Positions 24,495 to 32,268 of a stretch of 34,034 nucleotides of DNA are shown here, one piece after another. Under the pieces are notes generated by a model. That model worked only from the letters and a program-made list of their open reading frames with translations, ran no database searches and was not told the DNA's origin. The stretch spans positions 1 to 34,034 of the forward strand of contig JAJZNW010000008.1 in assembly GCA_021811615.1 (NCBI GenBank). The letters run 5' to 3'. Position 1 is the first letter of the stretch. Each line of letters opens with the position of its first letter. This DNA is from Bacteroidota bacterium (lineage in GTDB: Bacteria; Bacteroidota; Ignavibacteria; Kryptoniales; JAKASW01). Made by a program: the position numbers and the translations under genes.

Positions 24495-26815
24495 CAGGGC
24501 ACATTCACGACTGTGTTAACCAGTGTGACCGAAGCGTTAAGGCTCAAGGCTCTGCCATCAAGCGTCGTTATAGTCGCATTGCCGGCGGTGGAGAACGTAA
24601 CTCCTGAATAGGATATTATGGTTCCCACCATGGTACCGCCGCCTGCGCCATTGATTGTAGCGGCACTGCCGACCTGCCAGAATACATTCTTAGCCTGAGC
24701 ACCGTTTATCAGAATAACGCTGCGCGGTTGTCCGGCCTGGCCTACGGTAAGTGATTTTGCCATCTGGAAGACCCAAACAGCGTTCGGGTTATTCTGAGCG
24801 TCAAGGGTCAGATCACCAGAGGTTATCTTAAACGTTCCTGCGGCAGCCGTGTAGGTACCCGGGGCTAAGACTAGTCCACCTAACTCGCCGGCGCCCGGAT
24901 CGGGGCCGCTCGGAAGCCCGGCAAGGTAGTTATATGCCGTTGTAGCATCGGACAGCGCCTGCTGAGCTATCGCGAATTTCGCCGCGGTGCCCGGAGCGGG
25001 GGGTGCACAGTTTATCACTCCGGTCACATCGCCGATATTAAGCGGCGTTTCGGTATACACGTTTCCACCTGAATCGTGGAATCCGGTTACGAGAGTCGAA
25101 GCAGCGGTGGTTCCGATATCTCCATTGACCACCGTGTTGATTCCCTGGTTGGTCAAACCGGCGCTGCCTCCAAAGCCTCCGAAGGTCGCTGCCGCTCCAA
25201 GATTTACTGTCGGACCTACTGCAGCAAAGTTCGCTACCAATGTCCTGTTTCCACTTAATGTGAACGTGTAGGTCGCATTAGTAGATACGGAAGCAGCGTT
25301 TTCTGTCCAGTCGGTGAATACGTATCCGGCGTTGGGCGTCGCGGTTACCGTTACCGAAGAGCCTGAATTAAATGTACCGCCTCCGTTTGTCGTTCCGCCT
25401 GCCGCAGGACTTGATGACAGTGTTACCGTATACGGTATGATGGTTGTGAAACTCCATACATAGTTGCTCGCCAATGAATTACCCGCCAGGTCCTTCGCCC
25501 CGGTCGTAATCGTGGCTGTGTACACGGTATTTGGCAGGAGGTTGTTTGCCGGCGCGTAGGTGGCTGTCGTGCCTGAGTAAGACACAGTACCGGCGACAAA
25601 CGATGAACCTTGCATTAAGGTAAATGTTGCCGTGGTAACAGTTGAAGCGTCCATCATCTTACTGAAGGTTGCGGCGACATTCTGGTTAAGAGCCACACCC
25701 GTCGCGACATTAACAGGGTTCGTGGATATTACGGTAGGCGGAGTGACCACCGCTGCCGCGCCTGTCGTGAAGCTCCATACATAGTTGCTTGCCAATGCGT
25801 TGCCTGCAAGATCCTTGGCCCCCGTTGTAATCGTTGCCGTATAAACGGTATTTGCGGTGAGGTTGCTTGCAGGTGCAAAAACCGCCGTTGAGCCGGAGTA
25901 GGAGACAAAGCCTGAAACTGGCGTTGAACCTTGAGCTAAGGCAAATGTTGCCGTGGTAATCGTTGAGGCATCCATCGCCCTGCTGAAGACTGCGGCGACT
26001 TTCTGGTTAAGAGCGACGCTTGTTGCGGCATTAGCAGGGTCCGTAGAATCTACCGTGGGCGGAGTAACGAGTGCTACTGCGCCTGTCGTGAAGCTCCACA
26101 CATAGTTGCTTGCCAATGCGTTGCTCGCAAGATCCTTAGCCCCGGTTGTAATCGTTGCCGTATACGCGGTATTCGGCGCCAAGTTGCTTGCCGGTGCAAA
26201 AATCGCGGTCGTGCCGGAGTACGACACAAAACCTGAAATGGGCGCTGTACCTTGCGTTACGATGAATGTGGCGCCGGTAATCGTTGAAGCATCCATCGCC
26301 TTACTGAAGGTCGCGGAAACCTTCTGATTAATAGGCACAGATGTCGCCGCATTAGCGGGATTTGTAGAACTCACTGTGGGTGGAGTGACGGCCGCTGCCG
26401 CGCCCGTCGTGAAGCTCCATACATAGTTGCGTGCCAACCCACTGCCCGCAACATTCCTGGCCCCGGTCGTAATCGTTGCTATGTAAACGGTATTTGCCAC
26501 GAGGTTGCTTGCCGGTGCAAAAGTTGCGGTCGTGCCTGTATAAGTCACGGTACCTGATACAAACGAAGTACCCTGCATCAAGGTAAATGTTGCGGTGGTA
26601 ATCGTCGAAGAGTCCATTGCTTCACTGAAAGTTGCCGCAATTTTCTGGTTGAATGCCACGCCCGTAGCGACATTAGCAGGGTTTGTGGAACTTACGGTGG
26701 GTGTAGTAATAACTGGGGGAGAAGTTATCCCGACTCTGTTCTCCCAACAACCGGCCATCGTAATGACCAGTAGCAGTGGCATAAGCCACCTTGAATAGTT
26801 TTTAAGTGTACGCAT
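24494..26815 (-). CDS. Lipoprotein with four Ig-like (Big_5) repeats, an InlB-B-like repeat and a DUF3494 ice-binding-like domain
   Basis: A 773-residue surface lipoprotein. The signal ends in lipobox MAGC (Cys23). Four tandem SbsA-type Ig-like (Big_5) domains of 107 residues follow from about residue 39, each starting PTVxSTNPxN and ending NYVWSFTT. A Gly/Ser/Thr-rich module with GYVFTDWTENAASVSTNATY resembles the divergent InlB B-repeat. The C-terminal about 230 residues are DUF3494 (LGAAATFGGFGGSAGLTNQG, GDIGTT, GTYTAAAGTF, NVFWQVGSAATI), the fold of ice-binding proteins, also used as adhesins in non-polar bacteria. Start ATG 26815 has AGGAGA; an ATG at 26896 adds 27 residues unlike a signal peptide. 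The domain string suggests a stalk carrying a binding head. Confidence 0.92.
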   Translation of the reverse strand: MRTLKNYSRWLMPLLLVITMAGCWENRVGITSPPVITTPTVSSTNPANVATGVAFNQKIAATFSEAMDSSTITTATFTLMQGTSFVSGTVTYTGTTATFAPASNLVANTVYIATITTGARNVAGSGLARNYVWSFTTGAAAAVTPPTVSSTNPANAATSVPINQKVSATFSKAMDASTITGATFIVTQGTAPISGFVSYSGTTAIFAPASNLAPNTAYTATITTGAKDLASNALASNYVWSFTTGAVALVTPPTVDSTDPANAATSVALNQKVAAVFSRAMDASTITTATFALAQGSTPVSGFVSYSGSTAVFAPASNLTANTVYTATITTGAKDLAGNALASNYVWSFTTGAAAVVTPPTVISTNPVNVATGVALNQNVAATFSKMMDASTVTTATFTLMQGSSFVAGTVSYSGTTATYAPANNLLPNTVYTATITTGAKDLAGNSLASNYVWSFTTIIPYTVTLSSSPAAGGTTNGGGTFNSGSSVTVTATPNAGYVFTDWTENAASVSTNATYTFTLSGNRTLVANFAAVGPTVNLGAAATFGGFGGSAGLTNQGINTVVNGDIGTTAASTLVTGFHDSGGNVYTETPLNIGDVTGVINCAPPAPGTAAKFAIAQQALSDATTAYNYLAGLPSGPDPGAGELGGLVLAPGTYTAAAGTFKITSGDLTLDAQNNPNAVWVFQMAKSLTVGQAGQPRSVILINGAQAKNVFWQVGSAATINGAGGGTMVGTIISYSGVTFSTAGNATITTLDGRALSLNASVTLVNTVVNVP
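25418..26701 (-). repeat. Four tandem 321-base repeats encoding Ig-like domains
   Basis: Units at 26381-26701, 26060-26380, 25739-26059 and about 25418-25738 each encode 107 residues from PTV to the next TP. They stay similar at DNA level, for example the block around CGTGAAGCTCCA...CATAGTTGC on the plus strand. This implies recent duplication or gene conversion and makes the region prone to copy-number change and assembly collapse. A decayed fifth copy lies far away at about 28640-28735. Confidence 0.9.
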
Positions 26816-26903
26816 TTGCGTCTCCTCTTGTTTTTTAAAATGATTACGTCTTACTGGTCTATTTGAAACCCGCGTAAAGAAATGGAATAATCTCATTCGC
26901 CAC

Positions 26904-28010
26904 TCACTTCATGAGGATCATTTTCTTAATGGAAATGAAGGAGCCGGCATCCAGGCGGTAGAAGTATACTCCGCTCGCGAGACTGGTTTTTCCCTCTTTG
27001 GTATTGAACGGTACGCTGTAGCTGCCCGCCTGTTGAAGACCGTTGACAAGCGTGGCGACTTCCTGGCCAATCACATTATAGACCTTCAGCGAAACCATAC
27101 CGGCCTTCTCAAGACTGTAACGGATGGTGGTGGATGGATTGAATGGATTGGGATAGTTCTGCGAGAGAGCAAATCCATTAGGTGCTACTACGCTCGCAAT
27201 TCCTGTCGCCACCCCGGGATCGGTGACGGCATTAGCGTCCAATGTAACCGCGGTCTGTGCCAGTGCTCTGCCTTCCAAAGTTGCGCCGCTGTTCAGGGCA
27301 ATCAACGTTTGACACAAAATAACTCCCTTGAAGTCGGCTGTTGTTCCGATCGTTACCTGACCGGCGACCTGCCAGAAGATGTTCTTGGCCTGCGCGCTGC
27401 CGATCAAGACTTTCACGCCGTTGGCTTCGGAAAGGTTTCCCGCTATCTGGAAGATCCAGACATCATTTGCTCCGCCGCTGAGAGTGACATCCGTGGATAT
27501 CGTAACCCCGGTGGTCCATTTGTAGAGCCCAGGGACAAGTGTCTGCCCGCCTATTTCGCCGGCACCTACATTCAAGAACGCTCCGGAAGGTGTCGGTGTT
27601 CGTCCCGCGGCGTCGGTGTACGCGGTTTCCATGTCGCCAATTGCAGTGGTCAGGTTAGTGGGGGTTGGGGTTGAATAGTCTGATGCGTATACCTTTCCGG
27701 TCACCAGGCTCGATGTCGCGAATACATCTGTGGCATCGGCTATCAATGAAAATCCGGTGATGAACGACGCGGCGGCCGGACTGAGTCCAATATTTCCGGT
27801 GACTGCGGTGGTACCTGTAGTTGAGACTCCCGTTTTTGCGAGGATCACGTAATTCCCGGCGGTCCCAAGATTTACCGGCAATAGTTGCGATAGAGCGGTA
27901 GTGTGCGCCATTAAAACAACAAGCGGTACAACAACGAGCAAGCGAGTGTACCTGCTTAAAATAATTGTCCGAAGTATCCTTCGGATCAAATTCGTAGTAT
28001 GAGTGTTCAT
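26904..28010 (-). CDS. Secreted DUF3494 ice-binding-like protein with type IX secretion signal
   Basis: A 368-residue exported protein. A long N-terminal signal (RLLVVVPLVVLMAHTTALSQ) leads to a DUF3494 domain (about 45-265; VNLGTAGNYVILAKTGVSTT, GNIGLSP, GAGEIGGQTLVPGLYKW, AKNIFWQVAGQVTIG). The last about 85 residues are a type IX sorting domain (FALSQNYPNPFNPSTTIRYS, then VYNVIGQEV, GVYFYRL and a terminal KKMILMK). Type IX substrates are exported by PorV-type machinery and released or anchored on the surface. Start ATG 28010 has AAGGAGG six bases upstream; an earlier ATG (28037) overlaps other sequence. It is adjacent to the lipoprotein version. Confidence 0.94.
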   Translation of the reverse strand: MNTHTTNLIRRILRTIILSRYTRLLVVVPLVVLMAHTTALSQLLPVNLGTAGNYVILAKTGVSTTGTTAVTGNIGLSPAAASFITGFSLIADATDVFATSSLVTGKVYASDYSTPTPTNLTTAIGDMETAYTDAAGRTPTPSGAFLNVGAGEIGGQTLVPGLYKWTTGVTISTDVTLSGGANDVWIFQIAGNLSEANGVKVLIGSAQAKNIFWQVAGQVTIGTTADFKGVILCQTLIALNSGATLEGRALAQTAVTLDANAVTDPGVATGIASVVAPNGFALSQNYPNPFNPSTTIRYSLEKAGMVSLKVYNVIGQEVATLVNGLQQAGSYSVPFNTKEGKTSLASGVYFYRLDAGSFISIKKMILMK

Positions 28011-28026
28011 AAAAACCTCCTTATGG

Positions 28027-28296
28027 TCAATGAACATGACCGGTTTCGTTTATTAGCTCGCCCATCTGCAATTGGTTCGCCCGTCCGAAGTGGCTGTACA
28101 GTTGGGCATAAATCTTTGTGCTAGAGCTTTTCTTGTTGTCGTTTACGAGTCTAAGACGGTGAAATCGCCGTCTCCGGGAATCGTAGAACCTGCAAGCGTT
28201 CAACCACTCGATTCCGACGAGTCCTTTATTTTCAGCCGATATCCCGACCAGCAATTCTTCCAATAAATTGTTCCAATAATTCATCCTCCTCTCCAT
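28027..28296 (-). CDS. Hypothetical small protein
   Basis: About 90 residues from ATG 28296 (MERRMNYWNNLLEELLVGIS) or from the ATG at 28284, which is directly preceded by GAGAGGAGG. The sequence is charged and helical with RRRRFHRLRLVNDNKK and ends MGELINETGHVH. It looks like a real coding sequence in composition but I cannot name a family. The frame is open further upstream, into repeat copy D, though that part is not protein-like. It ends 17 bases before the DUF3494/type IX gene and may be its operon partner. Confidence 0.4.
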   Translation of the reverse strand: MERRMNYWNNLLEELLVGISAENKGLVGIEWLNACRFYDSRRRRFHRLRLVNDNKKSSSTKIYAQLYSHFGRANQLQMGELINETGHVH

Positions 28297-28416
28297 CGAT
28301 CGTTTCCATTTTCGTTCACATCGTTGTCGATTCACTATATATCTTCCTTTCTGCCGCTCGACTGCATTCAGATCCTGCTGAATATCTTGCCCGACCTGTA
28401 GTACAGCAGGCGACAG

Positions 28417-28537
28417 GCGCTCATTTCGAAAAGTCCAGCCCGGACTTGCGGATCTGGTTTCAAGTACTGTGGTACAAGTATATCCTTGATATGCTCGACA
28501 GAGAATACTTCCGAGGGATGAAAGGGGAGCTACACCC
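28417..28537 (-). promoter_or_regulatory. Repeat element copy D: dyad plus promoter-like module upstream of the DUF3494/type IX locus
   Basis: A long copy of the repeat, aligned without gaps to copy A over all 121 bases. The dyad core is at 28515-28537 (GGGATG, then CTACACCC). On the minus strand TTCTCT (28500-28505) follows after nine bases, then 17 bases and TATACT (28477-28482). A start near 28470 would precede the small gene at 28296 and the DUF3494/type IX gene. The part beyond TATACT is also conserved in copies A and E (the TTGGGACC-like stretch), so the leader may matter too. Confidence 0.6.
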
Positions 28538-28616
28538 GGAGGATGAGGAAACCTAATGACAGCAACCACCAGACTGTCGTAACGACCAGCAAGACCGAAG
28601 GATCTCGCTGTCCCAT
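28530..28616 (-). CDS. Possible 28-residue single-helix membrane peptide
   Basis: ATG 28616 opens MGQRDPSVLLVVTTVWWLLS and ends LGFLILRV with a stop inside repeat copy D. The peptide is a good membrane helix, but the ribosome site is weak (CCGGTAAG) and the length is short. It could be chance. Confidence 0.25.
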   Translation of the reverse strand: MGQRDPSVLLVVTTVWWLLSLGFLILRV

Positions 28617-28639
28617 CGCTTACCGGCGTTTAACCAGGC

Positions 28640-28735
28640 CCCACCGAAATCGCTGTGAAGCTCCCTACCCTGTCCGCAACCCACGCGTTGCGGCCGGTGG
28701 TCTTCGCCCCTGTGGTAATCAAAGGGGTATACTAA
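28640..28735 (-). pseudogene. Decayed remnant of an Ig-like (Big_5) repeat
   Basis: The minus strand reads YTPLITTGAKTTGRNAWVAD and then RVGSFTA. This aligns with YTATITTGAKDLAGNALASN YVWSFTTG of the lipoprotein repeats about 2 kb downstream. DNA blocks such as GTGAAGCTCC, GCGTTG, GCCCC-GTGGTAATC and GTATAC are shared in order. Both sides run into stops. It shows that another Ig-repeat gene, or an extended copy of the lipoprotein gene, once lay here. Confidence 0.7.
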
Positions 28736-28842
28736 GGATTGCTCCGTCTTCTCCTGTGAATTACCTGAGGTACACATTTCGCCGCTCCTTTCCTGATAGT
28801 CTGTTGCTCCCTGAACCCTGTATGCCATATTCCCTATAGAAA

Positions 28843-28869
28843 AGGGGGGATCTTCATGCGATCCCCCCT
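28843..28869 (-). terminator. Strong rho-independent terminator after the interrupted DUF3494 gene
   Basis: AGGGGGGATC, a seven-base loop and GATCCCCCCT form a perfect ten-base-pair stem. On the minus strand it is followed by TTTCTATAG. It lies about 95 bases after the stop at 28962 and isolates that gene from repeat copy D downstream. Confidence 0.85.
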
Positions 28870-28941
28870 CAGCGATACTTTTCTTACTTGCCCCGGACCG
28901 CTAACCGAGGCGCACACCTATGAATGATCCAGAGTTTCAAT

Positions 28942-29048
28942 GATCATTATGGTCGCGGTTCCTATTCCCGTCTTTCTTTGGAAGCATGTTCTATGCGGGT
29001 TTGATCGCGATGATCACTATTGTCGCAGTTCCTAATTCCATCTTTCTC
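28942..29048 (-). repeat. Imperfect direct repeat at the 3' end of the interrupted DUF3494 gene
   Basis: Two similar 37-base blocks, 28942-28978 and 29012-29048, share the pattern GATCAYTATKGTCGC and CTTTCT about 70 bases apart. The upstream one encodes KDGIRNCDNSDH. The second would encode KDGNRNRDHNDH but is reached in a different frame, so the gene stops inside it. A one-base shift at the very end seems to have changed the C-terminus. Confidence 0.6.
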
Positions 29049-30365
29049 ATCCTTATCATGATAGTATTCTTTACCGTTGTTGCCTCGCGACGGTCCACAT
29101 TTTGTGTGGATCTGGATATTGCCGCCCTTCAGATTGCCTGAAGCGCTGTAACCGTTCGAGAGTTCCAGACTTAAGCTATCGTTGCGGCCGGGCTCGCCAT
29201 TGTCAATGACGACAACCTGGTATGTGAAAGAACCATGACCGTTGACCCTGGCAGTACCTTCGATCAGACGTGTCACGGGATTGATAACGACGTAACCAGT
29301 AACTGCGGTGCTCTTAACCATCACACCGTTCCTGCCGTGATCTTTGTATGAGAGTTGACCCCAGAACTTGCCGGTCTTGATACCACCGCTGACGCCGAAT
29401 GTAGCTTTTCCACCGGAGGGCCCTTTGATCGAACCACCACCAGTGACGAAATCTTTGCAGGGGTTGGGTGGAACCGTTCCGCCGCCGGAGCCGGCACAAG
29501 TTGCAATCGTATCGGTAATCATCGTTACCGCGCCATTCAAAGCCAACATCCTACCCGACACGTTTGCGCCGGAGGTCATTGTAATGGTCGTATTTGCGAC
29601 GACGGTCCCTACGAACTTGGCGCCATCGATGGTCGCGGACGAACCGACGGCCCAATAAACGTTAGAACCGCTGCAAGCCTGATTGTTGTTGTTGATGGCG
29701 ATGATGTTTGAACCGGCCATAGTCACAAGCGTAGTGCCCATCTGGAAAATGAACAGGGCATCGCTGTTCCCCTGGAAATCAAGATAGAGGGTTCCATTCA
29801 CCTGCAAGTTGGCAGACGGCGCGAACCTATAAACGCCGGGCTTGAGTACGAGCCCATCCAGCTGAGTGACACCCGAGTAGGTAGTATCGGGCACCTGGGC
29901 CATTAGGTAATTGTACATGATGACGGCATCATTATGGGCCAGAGTCGCGACAGGACCTCCCGCATATGTCGTCCCGTTTACTACCCCGAGTCCCGCTGTC
30001 ACTATCCCCGGACCCACGATCGTGTTTGTTGGCGCCGGTTGAAATCCGGTGATTGCAGTGCCCGGGCTGACGCCCAGATCTCCGGTGATGAGCGATGGAC
30101 CGTCATTGGTGACCGTCGTCCCACCAAGAACTGCGAAAGTCTAAACTGAACCCAGCGGAACAGACGATGCGCTAAGACTTGACGCTTTCATGAGCAGGCT
30201 GTTTTGAGATTGTGGACCGGTCAGTGTGCTCGAGCTGGGTTGACCCGAAGGCGTGCTCGATTGACACGCCGCGAGAAGAAACATCGCGAGCGAGACAGAC
30301 GTAAAGACGGCGACTCTTACCGCGTGTTCCGCCAGAGATCGCGTTCGAACCTTTGTTCTTTTCAT
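28962..30365 (-). pseudogene. DUF3494 lipoprotein with C-terminal post-COAP-1-like domain, interrupted by an in-frame TAG
   Basis: Both halves are in the same frame: 30365-30141 gives a lipoprotein signal (SLAMFLLAAC) and a Ser/Thr linker to SVPLGSV. After TAG at 30141-30143 the frame continues TFAVLGGTTVTNDGPSLITG with a normal DUF3494 domain (VYWAVGSSATIDGA). It then has a domain beginning DFVTGGGSIKGPSGGKATFG with IDNGEPGRNDSLSLELSNGY and GGNIQIHTKCG, which resembles the post-COAP-1 type. Family members read LGSAxTFAVLGG here, so TAG replaces one codon of an otherwise intact gene of about 466 residues. It is a nonsense mutation, readthrough, or a base-call error. The gene is driven from repeat copy E. 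Confidence 0.85.
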
Positions 30366-30399
30366 AACTCCTCCAGAATATTAGTATTAAACTTCTTTG

Positions 30400-30506
30400 G
30401 GAGCCGAGTCCGAACTGCGGACCAAGTCCCAAACATTTTCATATGAGTATATCCTTGGTCATCCCGGCAGAGAATACATCCGTGGGATGAAAGCGGAACT
30501 ACATCT
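30400..30506 (-). promoter_or_regulatory. Repeat element copy E: dyad plus promoter-like module upstream of the interrupted DUF3494 lipoprotein
   Basis: The dyad core is at 30484-30506 (GGGATG, then CTACATCT). On the minus strand TTCTCT (30469-30474) lies nine bases on, then 17 bases and TATACT (30446-30451). It aligns without gaps to copies A and D over about 107 bases. A start near 30439 gives a leader of about 74 bases, with GGAGG just before the ATG at 30365. Confidence 0.6.
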
Positions 30507-30655
30507 GAGGGGTTAGAAGCTATCCACCTGTTAACGAAATAGTTTTGTCGCCGACTTTGAGTGGGAGACAGACTTACACCATGCGAGATGAAATATTGCT
30601 TTCGGAGGAAACGAACATCCGAAGCCCCGGCCACGCGAACGCGCGTGAAGAAAAC

Positions 30656-31888
30656 TCAGAGCGTCAAACCGAGCTGGGCATTGAGCAAAATACGCGATCG
30701 CCTGTCTATGGGAAAAAAGGGGACCAGTTCCAGACCCGCGTTGACCCGCATTGGCAGGCCGATACCCATCCTCCGGATAAGCTCAACGACATCCAGGAAT
30801 ACCGACATGGCGAAACCGCCCCGACCGGCACCGATATCGATCGGCGAGCTCACACCAAAAGTTCCAATTCCAAGGTTGACAGGCAACCGTTGTCCCAATG
30901 TTCCGTCGAAATAATAAAACCGCATCATGGCACTGGTGTTGCCGTACTCTACGGTATCCCTGGCTTCGGTATCATACAAAACCTTGGGGATGCCGAGGGT
31001 GAACCCGATTTCTATCGCTGGCCCTTCAACGCGGAAATACCGCGTCACAGAATTGGACTTGTCGACCTCGCCGATTGTGATGCTGTAATCTGGTTCGATG
31101 CTGACTTTTACAACCGACCAATCAGGCAGGGTGTCCACCTCCACCTGCACCTGTCTGAGGTCTTCCGGACGGATTACGGCATACGCACCGTAGGCTTTAC
31201 GGTATTGAAGGAACATCGCAAGATCACGGTTCGGGCCTCCCCGGCTCCGAAAGGTCATCACACGCCGTACGTATGTTTGCACGGTAGCTCCCTCTCTCGA
31301 CAGTACTGTGGTCCTGATAGTGAGGAACTGCGGTCCCATGTGCTCCCGTATACTGTCGCGGTGAAAAATCACATGAAGGTTTTGTATTTGTTCGCGGTTG
31401 AGCACTTCTGCCGTCAGCTGATCCCTGCTGCCAGGTTCGGGCCCAATGCTTACGTATTTATCGAGCCGTTCAACGGCCTGGTACTCTTCGACCTCCACGA
31501 CACAACTCGTCGCATAAACAAAGCGCCGCCCCTGGGCATCCACCACCATGAGGCTGACATGATATGATCCCGGCATGAGAGTCTCCGGAATGGCGGCGAA
31601 GTAAGTGTGGGGGCCGACGGATTTGAACGTTATTCCTCCGTCGAGCAGTATGGGTGTAACGGTAAACGCCGCGATGCTGTCGTTTTGCCGAATTGTAAGC
31701 CGAACCGTGTCGCCCGGAAAATACACCAGTTTGTCAACGGAGAGCGTGACGCTTCCATCCTCGATTGGCGACCAAATAAGCCCCGCAGAGAACGTGGGGT
31801 AAACTGTGGTGGATCGCTGCTGCGACTGTGCACTTGCTGCACCAACAATGCAGACCAGCATTAGGCCGGGGAAAATTAATTTCAGCAT
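30656..31888 (-). CDS. Exported protein of unknown function with beta-rich domains
   Basis: A 410-residue protein with signal peptide MLKLIFPGLMLVCIVGAASA. Residues about 40-130 look like a macroglobulin- or Ig-type domain (VDKLVYFPGDTVRLTIRQND, PGSYHVSLMVVDAQGR). The middle is charged (RREx and LHVIFHRDSIREHMG). The last about 120 residues are Gly/aromatic-rich with alternating strands (FGVSSPIDIGAGRGGFAMSV, LPMRVNAGLELVPFFPIDRR), ending LNAQLGLTL as in outer-membrane proteins. A periplasmic domain plus a small barrel is possible. I do not recognise the family. AAAAAGGCG precedes the ATG. Confidence 0.75.
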   Translation of the reverse strand: MLKLIFPGLMLVCIVGAASAQSQQRSTTVYPTFSAGLIWSPIEDGSVTLSVDKLVYFPGDTVRLTIRQNDSIAAFTVTPILLDGGITFKSVGPHTYFAAIPETLMPGSYHVSLMVVDAQGRRFVYATSCVVEVEEYQAVERLDKYVSIGPEPGSRDQLTAEVLNREQIQNLHVIFHRDSIREHMGPQFLTIRTTVLSREGATVQTYVRRVMTFRSRGGPNRDLAMFLQYRKAYGAYAVIRPEDLRQVQVEVDTLPDWSVVKVSIEPDYSITIGEVDKSNSVTRYFRVEGPAIEIGFTLGIPKVLYDTEARDTVEYGNTSAMMRFYYFDGTLGQRLPVNLGIGTFGVSSPIDIGAGRGGFAMSVFLDVVELIRRMGIGLPMRVNAGLELVPFFPIDRRSRILLNAQLGLTL

Positions 31889-32200
31889 GTCGCCTTTTTG
31901 ACGATAACCAGGCCAACAGCTTGCCTCAAATATTCAGCAGATGTCAGGTTCGCCCATTCATGGCGCGCGGTCTCCCATCCAGGAGCGTTTGTCTGTGTCT
32001 GCGACACCTTTGAATACAGTTGAGTCCCCGTTTCTGATCGGATACTCCTTCCATCCGGCCCATGATGCGCTCCGGCGATGCATTTGCCTGCGGCGGGTTC
32101 TACGGAGTAACTTGCCTCTGCTTTGAACATCACTCACCGTTTCCAAAATGATCAGCACTGTTTCCTGAGTTTCAATATCGTCGATGCATCGTTTCGACAT
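31882..32200 (-). other. Region with ambiguous short ORFs (31889-32268)
   Basis: Two overlapping frames are open: one from ATG 32200 (MSKRCIDDIETQETVLIILE) to 31958, the other from 32133 to 31882, ending VGLVIVKKATC with its stop overlapping the next start (ACATGCTGA). The start of the first and the end of the second look protein-like, so a single frameshifted gene is possible. Neither matches a family I know, and noncoding sequence is equally likely. Confidence 0.3.
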
Positions 32201-32268
32201 TCCCGACCCGCCTGTCTTCCATTGGAGGAAACATGCTTCATGACCAGGTCGAGGTTCTTATAAAGAAA

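Larger units (their letters stand above)
28297..28838. other. Intergenic stretch with repeat copy D and remnants
   Basis: No intact gene is seen. The stretch holds repeat copy D (28417-28537), a possible 28-residue membrane peptide (28530-28616) and a decayed Ig-like repeat (28640-28735). A nominal 91-codon frame at 28553-28828 has poor composition and runs through the Ig remnant in the wrong frame. Confidence 0.6.

Noticed and set aside
28553..28828. 91-codon minus-strand ORF
   Set aside because: The only recognisable homology, to Ig-like repeats, is in a different frame.
30362..30634. 90-codon minus-strand ORF before the DUF3494 lipoprotein
   Set aside because: It is a reading of repeat copy E and its flanks, with no protein-like features.
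30545..31567. 340-codon plus-strand ORF
   Set aside because: It is antisense to the exported protein at 30656-31888, which has a signal peptide and coherent beta-rich sequence; the plus-strand product has no recognisable features.
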